Source: Effrenium voratum (Eukaryota > Sar > Dinophyceae > Suessiales > Symbiodiniaceae). Taken from it: a stretch of DNA of 64,000 bases. Where the stretch lies: contig CAUJNA010001493.1 of NCBI GenBank assembly GCA_963377175.1, positions 7,501 to 71,500 of the forward strand. The letters run 5' to 3'. Shown piece after piece: positions 1 to 10,294 of the stretch. Every line of letters starts with the position of its first letter. The stretch's first letter is position 1. Position numbers and translations under genes: made by a program. Under the pieces are notes generated by a model, which ran no database searches, had not been told where the DNA came from, and was given only the letters and a program-made list of their open reading frames with translations.

Positions 1-137
1 CTTTCCAATAGGCTTGCATGACAAATAGATAGCTTTGACATGACAAATAGATAGCTTTGACATATAGCTAGCTTGACAGATAGATAGCTTTCCAATAGGC
101 TTGCGTGACAGATAGATAGCTTTGACATATAGCCAGC
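1..137. repeat. Degenerate tandem repeat, TAGATAGCTTT family
   Basis: The first 137 bases are built from short variants of ATAGATAGCTTTGACAT and CTTTCCAATAGGCTTGC. A longer unit starting CTTTCCAATAGGCTTG appears at 1 and again at 88, so there is an 87-base period over the shorter one. It abuts the larger array that follows. No gene is seen here. Confidence 0.8.
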
Positions 138-925
138 TTAACACGTAGATAGCTTTCTCAAGTATAGATTTCGTGGCAGGCGCAGCACTTTCGCAAGCAC
201 TGTCTGCGAGCTGGGGGATGGCAAGATGCAGAAAACGTTGGCGCTGTGCGTGAGTTGGTGTGCGCAAACCACCTCGGCTGCGACGCCTGTACGGAGGCGG
301 TCTCGGAACGGGTTCGGAACGGTCTCGGAGACGGGCCCATTGGCACGGCCGCGCGAAGGTTTCGCAAGGTTTGAATTGCGTGGCAGGCGCAGCACTTTCG
401 CAAGGTCAAGTATAGATTTCGTGGCAGGCGCAGCACTTTCGCAAGGTCACGTATAGATTTCGTGGCAGGCGCAGCACTTTCGCAAGGTCAAGTATCGATT
501 TCGTGGCAGGCGCAGCACTTTCGCAAGGTGCTGCGTCCACTCTCTGCGAGCTGGGGGAGGGCACGATGCAGAAAACGTTGGCGCTGTGCGTGAATTGGGC
601 TTCCGGACTGTGCGCAAACCACCTCGGCTGCGACGCCTGTACGGAGGCGGTCTCGGAACGGTCTCGGAACGGTCTCGGAACGGGTTCGGAGACGGGCCCA
701 TTGGCACGGCTGCGCGAAGGTTTCGCAAGGTTTGAATTGCGTGGCAGGCGCAGCACTTTCGCAAGGTCAAGTATAGATTTCGTGGCAGGCGCAGCACTTT
801 CGCAAGGTCAAGTATCGATTTCGTGGCAGGCGCAGCACTTTCGCAAGCACTCTCTGCGAGCTGGGGGATGGCAAGATGCAGAAAACGTTGGCGCTGTGCG
901 TGAATTGGGCTTCCGAAAGTGCTAA
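138..925. repeat. Nested tandem repeat array (41-bp units in ~330-bp units)
   Basis: A core reading CGTGGCAGGCGCAGCACTTT, followed by CGCAAG, occurs eight times, at about 171, 369, 420, 461, 503, 738, 780 and 821, mostly spaced 41 bases apart. These sit inside a larger unit that begins near CTCTGCGAGCTGGGGGA and contains the GGTCTCGGAACGG blocks. Larger units start near 198, 530 and 850, the last truncated near 925. Open frames in the array are repeat translations. The first plus-strand coding unit reads directly out of the last, truncated unit, so the array lies where the promoter or 5' end of that unit would be. Confidence 0.88.
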
Positions 926-3080
926 CAGTGTTCAACACTGGATGTCTTCTTGCGCGTGTCTAGGTGTAGCCGGTTCGCTGCTGCTCGGTTGCTCTTGGCG
1001 CTTTTCTCATTGGTTTCCGCAGGCGCACTGGCCCAGAACCCAATCTGCCAGATGCTATGCCTTATATGCCGGAGCCCGCGCCATACTCAGGCAGAGAGGG
1101 GGCCTCGTAGCTAAGCACGGCGACCCGCCTGCTGCTGCTCCCCTTGATCTTTTGCACATTGCCTGTTTGGTCGCCACTTGTGCCTTCGAACTGCTGCCCA
1201 GCGATGTCAGAATGGGGGTGCGCCCTGCCTGGTTAGTTGGACCCTCCGCACACCGTAGCTGTGTCTGGCTTGACCATGTTCGCTTTGCTGCTGGTGCGCC
1301 TCTCCATGCACTCTCACCTAAGATACCACATTTCACCTACCAGGGCGATTCGTCGGCCTTGCCTGGGTCGTTGCTTGCGGTTGTCATGGAACACGGCCGT
1401 GAGCGACACCTTCTTCAGGCTTCTCACCACGGCACGCCTAACATTACACTCGAAGCAAGGGTGTGCGAGTGCGGGGCGGCCCATATCTACGTACTTGCCG
1501 TACAGGTAGTGAGGCCTGGCGATCCCCTTATTTGCGCTTCTCGCGCGTGGAGGTGGACCGCCCTGGTAGCGCACTTTGACGGCAGCTGTCATCGGGCTGA
1601 CGCGGCTGGAGGTGCTGGGGTCATTGTGCGGAAGTTTGCGGGGGATGACTACGAGGTCCTTGCCCAAACGGCCTACCCCCTTCCTGACTGCCCGGACTCC
1701 TACCACGCCGAGGGTTTTGCGAGTGCATACGCAGTCCAGGCCCTTGCGAGCCTTTACCCCAATCATTCCGATGTACAGGAATGTCTCATCATTGGGGATA
1801 ACTCCTCCATCTTAAGTTATTGGAGGCGCGCCGCTCGGGTGCGACGCCCGGCCCTAGTCACAGTCCTGCACCAGGCTCAGCTCATTGCAGCTACGGAGCT
1901 TCCCCGGATCTCTTGGCGCTATGTTCCCCGCGAAGCCAATAAAGACGCAGACTTCCTCGCTGGCATTGCTAGTGCTGCCGCGCGAAACGAAGCCACTCTG
2001 CCAATTTCCCTCCCTGCCCCGGCAGGTGAGGAATGGCAGTCCACCGCAGCAATCGCTCTCTCTGAACGCTCAAGCTTCTGCCTGGTTGAGTGCCCCACAT
2101 TCCATGCGCAGGATCTTGCGCACATCCGTGCCCGCCACCCTGCATACCGCGCTGCGCTTGAAGCTTATATTGCCTCCGGGGGGGCGTGTGTCGGCTCTAA
2201 TGCTCAGGGGGTCACGGTCCTCAAGCAGGTCCCGTACCGGATCGGTGGTGATGATTGTTTAGGTAGGGCCTATCCGATCGTTAAAGGTGCAGCCGCGCTT
2301 CCGCGGTTTGTTCGCGCAGCGCTTTTCCACAGCGACCATGTTGAAATTGACATGTGTGGCGCGCATTACGCTATTTTCCAGCACATGGTTGCGCAGCAAG
2401 GCTTGGTTCTGCCTCGCCTAGATGAGTTTCGGGCTCGTTTACACGCAGACCTTTCCGCCTCACCAGCTGGCCGGAGCGCTTTACACCTCGTTAAGCTGTT
2501 GCCCACTGTTTTACTCAATAGCTCTGTTGAACATGCCACCCAAATGCTTGAGCAAAACAGATTTAACCCAGGCCCTGAGCTGGTTGCCCTGTTACGACGT
2601 GTCGCGAATGCTAAGCCGGCCTTTTTACGTGCGTGTACAGACGCTAACTTTCTGCGATCTCACGTAGGGCTACATGATGGCAACCGCATTTACTTCTTGC
2701 TTGAGGGCATTGAAGCAGCGTTCATGCGCACACTGGTTCGGGAATTACTCCGTAGGGTCAAGCCTGGGTCGTTGGTTTTTATCCATGACGGCCTGTTGAT
2801 TTCGCCGGAGCCTTCGACTGTTGACCTTGAGGCTTGCTTGACTGAGGCTTCCCTTGGTCTTCACCTCGTGCCCCCCCCACACTTTCAAGTTAAAATTGAG
2901 AAGCTCCAGCATGCTCCGCACCCACCACCAGGACCCCTCCCTAGGCGAGCTGAGGTCCAGGCCTTGGTTACCACTGAATCCCGCCCCACTAAGGCCCGTA
3001 AACTTGCCCCCGCTGCACCGACGGGTGAAACCTTGCATAACTTTTGGTCCCGCCGCTCTGGCTCAACAGTGCGTATGTGA
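876..3080 (+). CDS. RNase HI plus polymerase-like palm protein (element A, N-terminal part)
   Basis: This is a 734-codon open frame. The first ~17 codons lie in the upstream repeat, so the true start may be later. An RNase HI domain occupies about residues 225-375, with the acidic set visible as HFDGSC (D235), YHAEGF (E279), IGDNSS (D308) and KDADFLAG (D357/D359). RNase HI cuts RNA in RNA-DNA hybrids. Further on, EIDMCGAHYAIF (D492), then GIEAAFMRTLVRELL and FIHDGLLI (H637-D638), resemble in order motif A, the helix before motif C, and the HD of motif C of a family-A-type polymerase palm. That second call is inference and could be wrong. The frame ends in TGA. It appears to be the first block of a larger unit continuing through the helicase and Tpt1 blocks further along. 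Confidence 0.6.
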   Translation: MQKTLALCVNWASESANSVQHWMSSCACLGVAGSLLLGCSWRFSHWFPQAHWPRTQSARCYALYAGARAILRQRGGLVAKHGDPPAAAPLDLLHIACLVATCAFELLPSDVRMGVRPAWLVGPSAHRSCVWLDHVRFAAGAPLHALSPKIPHFTYQGDSSALPGSLLAVVMEHGRERHLLQASHHGTPNITLEARVCECGAAHIYVLAVQVVRPGDPLICASRAWRWTALVAHFDGSCHRADAAGGAGVIVRKFAGDDYEVLAQTAYPLPDCPDSYHAEGFASAYAVQALASLYPNHSDVQECLIIGDNSSILSYWRRAARVRRPALVTVLHQAQLIAATELPRISWRYVPREANKDADFLAGIASAAARNEATLPISLPAPAGEEWQSTAAIALSERSSFCLVECPTFHAQDLAHIRARHPAYRAALEAYIASGGACVGSNAQGVTVLKQVPYRIGGDDCLGRAYPIVKGAAALPRFVRAALFHSDHVEIDMCGAHYAIFQHMVAQQGLVLPRLDEFRARLHADLSASPAGRSALHLVKLLPTVLLNSSVEHATQMLEQNRFNPGPELVALLRRVANAKPAFLRACTDANFLRSHVGLHDGNRIYFLLEGIEAAFMRTLVRELLRRVKPGSLVFIHDGLLISPEPSTVDLEACLTEASLGLHLVPPPHFQVKIEKLQHAPHPPPGPLPRRAEVQALVTTESRPTKARKLAPAAPTGETLHNFWSRRSGSTVRM

Positions 3081-3239
3081 TAGGTATCAGCCGCTTGGTA
3101 GCCCATTGAGGTACTGCCTGCACCTCGGGGCTTGTGCCGCCCAGTGTGTGACCGATAGCAATTGCTCACAGTGACTGGCACTGCCGTCCTGGGATCAATT
3201 TGCTAGAGGTCTGCACTTGCCTTGCCCGCAAATACTGCC

Positions 3240-3940
3240 ATGGCTGACAAACAGCCTCTCACAATTGCTGAATACAACGCATTGTCCATCAGCAACGCAC
3301 TCAACTTTGGGTACTATTTTGTGCAAGGTGCCATAGATATTACCCAGGTACTCTACGATGGTCAAGCCACGGATCGGTACGTGAATGCTCTCCGGCAGTG
3401 GGACTTGCCCGTCGGAAGCTGGAAGGTCTTTCTTGCGCATCACCCTTATGTCAAATTTGGGTCCCGTAGGAGCCTTAAGATGGAGCACCCGGTTGGCGGT
3501 TCGGTAGCCCGCGGCCTCGCAGTCTTGGCTTTCAGGAGATTGATACGATGCAAAGCAACGTGGTGTGGTACGAAGCCGAGCGAGTGGTATGTCTATACCA
3601 TCAGGCATCCCTAGGGGCAAACTTCATGGACGCCTACATGAGAGCTACTGCTTTTCGGCAAATCAGGCAGGACAGGTTGCGGCAACAGACTTGCTTTCCT
3701 ATTGCAGGCTTGGCTTCCTTGGTAGTAACAGATGCTAACCGTAAATCCCTGGCCAGCGCACTAGAAGCCCCTGGATCTGATGCTGCTCTGGCTCAGGAAG
3801 GTGCTGCATTGCCTCCGCAGTGCGCGCTCGCACCAGATGAGATTACTCAACTCATTGAAGCCGGCCACCTGCCACCACAGGCTGCGGTTGGAGGGAGCTA
3901 CGGTGCTGGCACTGCCAGCCCGGCGGCCCCCGCACAGTGA
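3240..3940 (+). pseudogene. Unassigned element A coding block, one frameshift
   Basis: An ATG at 3240 opens a frame reading MADKQPLTIAEYNALSIS that stays open to 3614. From about 3535 the more protein-like reading moves to another frame (VVWYEAERVVCLYHQAS onward), open to 3940 and ending in a Pro/Ala-rich tail. The switch looks like an indel because the composition and style of the two halves match. I do not recognise the family. It follows the RNase HI frame by 160 bases on the same strand and precedes more decayed coding sequence, so I take it as part of element A. Confidence 0.4.
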
Positions 3941-6152
3941 CCCCGCTGCCTGGGGCTGACTTGCTCGAACGTAGAGTCGCGGCTCCAACACCCCCTGCCC
4001 CTAACTTTAGTGTGCCTGCTGCTGCCCCTAGCTCCAGTGTGTTGGCGGCGGCCTCGTCTGCTCCGCACCCAGACCCGTTTCGTCCTGTGCCCTCTCCTTC
4101 CGTCTCGGTGTGGAGGGGGCTTGGCCAAATGAGGACCTTTTCCACTATATGGACCAGGTACTGCCCGCCCAGGTCACCCCGTGGACTGAGGTGATTGTAG
4201 TTGTGGGACACAACTTTCAACACCAAGCCGCTATCTCGCGTTGGGTATACCTGCTCCGACGGCTCGCCGCCGCCCTTGGTCCTTTTTGTGCCAGTGTGTG
4301 CTGTGTATGAAGGGGTCTATCCCTGTGCCTCGCAGGTCTTGCCACAGGTCATGGAATGTGCCCGATGCTTTTTACCCAGCTCGCATATTCTTGCGGTCAC
4401 TGAGCGTGTCATGCCTGGCCTCTTCCCAAATTTGGCAGATCTCTGGCAGATCACCCGGGTGCTGCAGATGTGTTCCCGGGTATGATCCTGTTTACAGGCC
4501 AGGACCCTGACCCCTTTTGGGCTGAGGCGATTGTCAGTGTCGGGGACCCTGGGGACAATGCTGTGTGGAGAGCCAGCTCCTCGCTTCCTCTTCGGCGCAA
4601 AAGTGATGGAAGGAGTAACTTGCTTGCGCCTTCTGAGGTTGCTGAGTCAGATACCCCGCAGGATTCTCGTGCCTTGATGACCAGTTTGCACACGCCATTT
4701 GCCGGATGCCGTCCGGAAAGTTCCCTGGAGGTGGCATGCCTCGCCAGTTTGCTTGCTACGGCCGCCATCGCATCCTGCTTTGAGGTGCGAGTGCCGTCCC
4801 AGTCGCTCTCATATGTTGGGACTGGTGCGGGACACGCAGGCCACCCGGAGGTTGTCTTGCAACTCCTGGAAGTGTTGGCGCCGCTCCGGGTGCTCTCCTT
4901 CCCAGGCTGGGGGACCACCGTCTGTGATGTAGCTACCCTTGAGCGCACCATCTCCTTTTGGAATAAGGGGATGCCGCCGCTCTTCGTTCAGGCGCTGCAC
5001 ACGGGATGCGCCGGACCTCGGAGCCTGGTACCCACTCATTGTTGGGCTGGCGCTCTGTTCGCCGGTCACTGAGAGGGTCCCCTTTTGGTATCTGCGGCGG
5101 CGCTTGCAGACGGGCCCGCACTCCGGTTTTAGGGTCCCGTTGGGTGGCGGCCTGCGCTTTCCGGTGCCAGATGGCCTTAAAGCATGCGAGCCCATCCTCT
5201 CACCCACGTGGGGATTGTCGCCTGTGGTAGCTGGTGGGTCCTCTCAGGAACCCCAGCCAAGTGTAGGGTCTGCCTTGCAGACTATCGAAGCGCATGCATC
5301 GGACCTCCAGGATGCCTTGCTGCAGGTTTCTATGCCTGCAATTGCAGGCCGTGGTTTGGGACGCCCGAAAGCCACTCCGGCCACGCGCCTCACGGTTGAC
5401 TTTGGGGCGGTAGGGCAGGCATCGGCCTCTGCCGAGGCTGACATCACCTTCTTGTGCAGTGGTCCCGGAGGCAGTGTGTATGGGCCCACTTCCCAGCCCG
5501 TGGACTGGCGTACCGAGCCAGGGTTTCTGTGTGTCCCTTTGCCTGCCTGCGTGCTACCAAGGTCTTGCTCACGCTTGCCATGTGTCGCAACGCTTGGCCC
5601 CACATCTTTCGCGGCCATCGTCAGTGGAATGTCACTGACGCACGTGCGTCCCATCGATATGGGGATTTCGCGCGATACGCCCAGTACTTTGCGTGCAGCA
5701 TGTTTCAGCCGTCCACTTCCTTCCTCGTGGGCTGCGCCATGGTGGCTTGCCTTATTTCCGAACGTGGTGCCTTGCTTCGTGGCTTCTCGGCTGGGTCCTA
5801 CTCGTGTACTGTTGCTGCCGTTGTGTGGCGCCATTTGCTAGGTCCGGATTCCCGCCTCCACGTGCGCATTGGTGGTGTTTCTATGCCGCCTCCCTGCTTG
5901 CGAGTCGGCCGGTGACTATGCGCTTGGGAGTGTCAAGATTGTCCAGGTGACCACAGACACGTCGTGTCCGTGGAGTAGCGTAGGGGAAAGTGGTGTCCGT
6001 GCGGCCCTCAGTGCCGAAGGCATCGGTGTCCTTGCTGTGCATGATGACCGTCGCATCTTCGGCGTAAATGGCCACAACTATAGCCACCTTGTTAAGATAC
6101 TAGATGGCGCTGGACCATCGCTGCATTCCGCCTTCGCTAAATCGGATGACCT
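3941..6152 (+). pseudogene. Decayed element A coding sequence upstream of the DIRS insertion
   Basis: Protein-like stretches continue on the plus strand but change frame repeatedly. Examples are WPNEDLFHYMDQVLPAQV near 4120, PGMILFTGQDPDPFWAEA near 4480, LEVACLASLLATAAIASC near 4725 and VNGHNYSHLVKILDGAG near 6065. The pattern of long open pieces joined by shifts is what indels do to one long frame. I do not recognise a domain. The last piece runs straight into the DIRS element at 6153, and the same frame resumes at 14224, so this block and the one at 14224 were once continuous. Confidence 0.45.
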
Positions 6153-6292
6153 TTATTTAGCTCAACAGGAAAACCGCAAAACCCAACAAGTCCCCGACAA
6201 GAACAACAGGGGGGAAAAGAGGACAAATGTGGAGTTCACTCGCTCAAACACTTTTTCAGCAGTGGGGAGATTGTCCAAGCTGCCGTGACCTC
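6153..6292 (-). repeat. Split direct repeat B2 (outer 3' end of DIRS element)
   Basis: 140 bases beginning TTATTTAGCTCAACAGG on the plus strand and ending GCCGTGACCTC. It matches 6812-6951 base for base by eye. Its outer edge is the boundary with element A. Confidence 0.92.
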
Positions 6293-6558
6293 AACGGCAG
6301 GGTTAGGCACTCACAGCTGGTCTGGAAACTGGTATAGGCATTCCAGCAAAATGAGCAATATTGCGAAGCCCGTAAACATGCCAGCTGCATAAATTGCGCA
6401 CCCTCCGTGGCGCACAGGATGTCGATCCCACGACTCATTGCAGAATCGCCAAGCTTCAATGCTTGACTCTGCCGTGGCGGTACCCTAGGGTATCTCACGA
6501 CATGGGCGCGGAAGCGCATATGCAAATCTGGGCGGGCAAACGCAAAGCGTAGGGCGGG
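6293..6558. other. Unique spacer between B2 and A2
   Basis: 266 bases found once in the window, between the outer B2 repeat and A2. No convincing ORF or RNA gene is seen. Its position corresponds to the short unique segment near the 3' end of split-repeat elements. Confidence 0.6.
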
Positions 6559-6811
6559 TGAAAATTAGCAGAGCATGCGTTGATGCAAAGGGGGTCCCAC
6601 CCACCCACACCTTGAAAGAAAAAATGCGGTCAAGCAACTCTCAAAAATGTCAACTGCACAGCCATGACATAATGAGTCCAGCTGTGTCCGCAAACATAAA
6701 CAGCAGTTCAATCGGCCTCAAGTTGGGTTGTTTTGCTAAGTTTCCTCACAGGAAACTTTTTTCCTTTTTGTGCCAAATAAAGTTATCATCTTTGTGCCAA
6801 AGAGTCACAAC
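6559..6811 (-). repeat. Split direct repeat A2
   Basis: About 253 bases from TGAAAATTAGCAGAGCATG to GAGTCACAACTTA on the plus strand. It matches 13968-14223 with a few substitutions (GCGTTG versus GCATTG, TTTTTGTG versus TTTTTGAG) and homopolymer differences. It is followed at once by B1, forming the internal junction. Confidence 0.92.
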
Positions 6812-6951
6812 TTATTTAGCTCAACAGGAAAACCGCAAAACCCAACAAGTCCCCGACAAGAACAACAGGGGGGAAAAGAGGACAAATGTGGAGTTCACTC
6901 GCTCAAACACTTTTTCAGCAGTGGGGAGATTGTCCAAGCTGCCGTGACCTC
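6812..6951 (-). repeat. Split direct repeat B1
   Basis: 140 bases matching 6153-6292. It overlaps the last ~43 codons and the TGA stop of the RT ORF, so the terminal repeat of this element is partly coding. Confidence 0.92.
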
Positions 6952-9900
6952 CCCTATTGGAAAATCCAGCCCGGACGATCCTACCCACCTCCTGCCAATT
7001 CACCATCTGCTTAGCCACGCCGCGATCTTTCATTAAAGAATCTTCGCAGCGACTCGGGGCATCAGCGATGTTAGATGATGAAGGCACTCTGCCAAACCAA
7101 GATTTGATTTGGTGGTCTAACTCAAGGCGAGTGAAATCCAACATCAAGCCATCAGCAACTGGGGTTGCTCCATAGGCCTTGATGCAGGCTGATCTAGCGG
7201 CCTCATTGTCCAAGTACCAACACACTTGCGAGAAAGCCACATGCGAAGACCACATATGTAGCGAGATGTAGACCGGCATAACTTCCAATTCATAAATTGG
7301 ACTCTTGGATCCCATACGTAGAAGCCGCATCAAATCCTCCGGCACCTCTCCACCAAAGAAACTGGTGATAGCGCCATCCGGATTGATAAGCACTCCACCC
7401 ACACTACCAGTCTTGAGGTCCTCCGGCCCTTCGCAAGCGCCATCTGTAAATATTACCCAGGCACGCAAGCATGACGGTAAAATCTTCAAAGGCGGCGCAA
7501 TGACAACTCTCTCCTTGAGAAATCTCAAGGCTCTCAAGTCTGAGTCTGAAAGTCTGACCTCTCGGCCTTGCCTGCCCGCGATGTCACCAAGAATCCTCAC
7601 TGCTCCATTCGCGACCCTCCCAAAGGCAAAAGACTCAAACCAATGCATTCGGCCACGAAGCGAAAGGGCGTGCTTTGTTGAGACAAAGCCAGCAGTTAGG
7701 ATCTCTCCCAACACTTTGCCAAGCTCCTCACACCTCTCGTTGGTATGGCCGATGGTGACCACTCCATCCTTAAAGCCATCCAAACAGATCTCAACTCCCA
7801 GACTCCTGAAGGATCTTGAAAAACACTCCGCCTTGCTCCCATCCCGCGCGAAGTCAATACCAAGGAGGTCGAACAAGTGTTCAACGGTCTTGGAAGTGTT
7901 TGAAACAAGTTCATCACGGCACAAGACAGTGTAGTCATCAAAATAGGCTGTCCAGGGCAAACGGAAAAGCACTAACCCCAGGTACCAAACTGCAACGCTA
8001 ACGCGCAGGAAGCCCCCCACGGATCCAGTGGCACCAAAAGGGAGGCTGTTCAACCCAAAAAGAGAGACACAATGCTCAGCAGGATTTCTCACCGCCAGAC
8101 GGATGACCGACCTGTCCTCCATGCACACTCCAAATTGTTTGTAAGCTGCCTTCATATCATAGGTTCTCCCTTGCAGTCCAACCTTGTTTCCCAACTCAGA
8201 ATTGAGGTCGAGGGAACAAGCCAAATAAGCAGCAAACTCGTCAATCGCATGAACCCGATATTTTTCCCGGGTGCCCAGAGTTCCGTTGACCCCTCCGATC
8301 GAGCAATCATCAATAACCCTCAGCTTGCCTGCTCTCTGTAGGAGTCCAAACCTCTTGGCAAGGAAGACATCGTCCGGCTTCGAATCGTGATCCTGCCAGA
8401 TGTAGCCCAAAGACACTTCTTCCAGCGTTTTCGCCCAAGTGCCAACGACCAGTTCATCTTGATCATCTTCCCGCCGCAATTGCCCCAAGACCGTCCTGTT
8501 TAACCCAGAGGACAACTTCTTGAGCGTCTCAACGTCAAACTGAGGGCGCTTGACACACGAAGGGAAAACTCCGGTCTGCGGCTGCCAACCAGTCAGCTTG
8601 AAGCCCGCCGCAATATCTGCCACAAGCTCACTGTCGGGGTATTGCACTGCTTGCAACATTTCCTGGAAAAGTAGCAACCTCTTCTTGGACATTAAAACCC
8701 GCAGATGCTCCTGCATGCCCTGCTTGAAGACCAACTCCTCCTCTTTCAGAGCAGCTGCACGCATAGTCCATTTAGCCAGCTCTTTGCATCTCTTCAGTGC
8801 CAAATCCGCCGGGCTCAGGCTGAGGTTCTCACGCAAAACTTCACGAACCTGCTCGGATAAATGCACTGCCATTCCACGGGGATGACCACAGGCCACCGCT
8901 CTCTCAAGGAAATCCAGTGGCTCTCTGGGTATTCCAAATTGAGAAACCAAGACTGTATCATCATCACCCGCATTGTGCAAAGACTGATGCACGATGTTTC
9001 CTTCAGTCTCTGCATCAACCCGAACATCACCCCACTTGGCAAGACGTTGATGCACCAACTTTGCATTAGAGGGGAGCTGCGCACCAGGCGCAGCAACTGC
9101 TGTCGAATGCATGATTGACACGTACGCTCCATATTCCGACACAAGCGGCTTGAACTTCTTGCCCCTTGGCAACGCAGATAATACCAAACGGTGCAAACTG
9201 CAATTGTCCTGAAGAAGCTGCTGTTGGAGGTCCTGAGGATCCACAGCGCCTAGTGCAAGCAATTGGTTACGGCAAAGCTCTGCCAGCCTAGAGCAAAGCA
9301 GATCTGGGTAGGCTGCTTCTTCAGCTGTAGGATATTGCAACTTACCGTCGGTGATCTGCGGCTTCCAAGGCTTGTGAAAATGAATCTGATCCCCGGGGCA
9401 ACTGGCTTGCAAAGCTTGAAACCAAGGCTCAGATGTCCAGAATTTGGAGTTCTTCTTGCGCTGCCCTCCATGGCAGCAATTGTCAAATATACATTCGTAA
9501 CCTCCCAGACCGGAAAGCAACTGCTGAATGCAAGGAACTTCCCAGAAAAGGCTGTTTGTTGGGTTCTCAACGGTGCAGCAAACATTCCAGGTCACCAACT
9601 CCTGCACCAGCTGGGCGCAGGCATCATATACCAAATTTGCTGTCTCAGTGCGGAGCTTGTCAACGCCACTCAAGCCCGGCAAACCCAACGGAAACTCCTT
9701 GCTTCGCAGAGGCTTCGGGACCCTGTAGCCAGCTTGCTCAAGCTTGGTCTGGGGTCGTTCGCGTGCTTTTGAAGCTGTTCCACAAGCAGGTGCAAAATGC
9801 ACCCATGCCAGTTTTTGCTTCTCCGCCATCAAAAAGGATCGCAGCGAGTTAAAGTCGTTTGCGTCTGTGACGTCGCAGGTGAAAATATGAGGCCCCTGCG

Positions 9901-10288
9901 TTCTCTCATTTGTCTTATCAACGGCAACTGCACGCAACCCTGCACCCTTGCAGGCTCGAGTCAGCTTAGCAGACCCAGCGAAAATCTCCACGACCAGAAG
10001 ATCATCCAGTGCTTTGCCAGCAAAACGGCTTGCGCAATCCACACAAGAAGGATCTGGGGGCGCATAGGAGGCGACATCCTCCACATAGTCAAGGCGTCTC
10101 CTGGCCTTCTCCTCTTTTGAGGACTGTTTCCCAGGAGCTTGCTGCAAATGATCATGACGTTCGGGCCCATCTGTACGTTTCGTACCTGAGCTGCCAGACG
10201 TTGCAAGCTGCTGTGCGCCCACGTTGTGTGGTTTAACCCAGTCTGTAGGCGGCTTATCTGCAAGTGAAACTGCATTGCTTACACTCAC
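6821..10288 (-). CDS. DIRS Pol: methyltransferase-like, reverse transcriptase, RNase H
   Basis: A 1,155-codon frame whose first displayed codon is GTG; no ATG lies near its 5' end. Domains in order are as follows. A methyltransferase-like domain shows VEIFAGSAKLTRA (about residues 97-110) and HFAPACGTASKARE (about 167-180). The reverse transcriptase has motif A TYDMKAAYKQFG (about 711), motif B LPFGATGS and motif C AYFDDYTVL (about 782). The RNase H has FTDGAC, IYELEVMPV, YLDNEAARSA and IADAPSR (about 945-1080). Methyltransferase-RT-RNase H fusion is typical of DIRS pol. The frame is the same as that of the Gag-like ORF just upstream, separated only by a TGA at 10295-10297 and two codons, which suggests expression as a readthrough fusion. 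The stop (TGA) lies within repeat B1. Confidence 0.88.
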   Translation of the reverse strand: MSVSNAVSLADKPPTDWVKPHNVGAQQLATSGSSGTKRTDGPERHDHLQQAPGKQSSKEEKARRRLDYVEDVASYAPPDPSCVDCASRFAGKALDDLLVVEIFAGSAKLTRACKGAGLRAVAVDKTNERTQGPHIFTCDVTDANDFNSLRSFLMAEKQKLAWVHFAPACGTASKARERPQTKLEQAGYRVPKPLRSKEFPLGLPGLSGVDKLRTETANLVYDACAQLVQELVTWNVCCTVENPTNSLFWEVPCIQQLLSGLGGYECIFDNCCHGGQRKKNSKFWTSEPWFQALQASCPGDQIHFHKPWKPQITDGKLQYPTAEEAAYPDLLCSRLAELCRNQLLALGAVDPQDLQQQLLQDNCSLHRLVLSALPRGKKFKPLVSEYGAYVSIMHSTAVAAPGAQLPSNAKLVHQRLAKWGDVRVDAETEGNIVHQSLHNAGDDDTVLVSQFGIPREPLDFLERAVACGHPRGMAVHLSEQVREVLRENLSLSPADLALKRCKELAKWTMRAAALKEEELVFKQGMQEHLRVLMSKKRLLLFQEMLQAVQYPDSELVADIAAGFKLTGWQPQTGVFPSCVKRPQFDVETLKKLSSGLNRTVLGQLRREDDQDELVVGTWAKTLEEVSLGYIWQDHDSKPDDVFLAKRFGLLQRAGKLRVIDDCSIGGVNGTLGTREKYRVHAIDEFAAYLACSLDLNSELGNKVGLQGRTYDMKAAYKQFGVCMEDRSVIRLAVRNPAEHCVSLFGLNSLPFGATGSVGGFLRVSVAVWYLGLVLFRLPWTAYFDDYTVLCRDELVSNTSKTVEHLFDLLGIDFARDGSKAECFSRSFRSLGVEICLDGFKDGVVTIGHTNERCEELGKVLGEILTAGFVSTKHALSLRGRMHWFESFAFGRVANGAVRILGDIAGRQGREVRLSDSDLRALRFLKERVVIAPPLKILPSCLRAWVIFTDGACEGPEDLKTGSVGGVLINPDGAITSFFGGEVPEDLMRLLRMGSKSPIYELEVMPVYISLHMWSSHVAFSQVCWYLDNEAARSACIKAYGATPVADGLMLDFTRLELDHQIKSWFGRVPSSSNIADAPSRCEDSLMKDRGVAKQMVNWQEVGRIVRAGFSNRGGHGSLDNLPTAEKVFERVNSTFVLFSPLLFLSGTCWVLRFSC

Positions 10289-10294
10289 CTGGCT

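Noticed and set aside
1055..1766. Minus-strand frames opposite the RNase HI gene
   Set aside because: Shadows of the plus-strand coding sequence, with no motifs.
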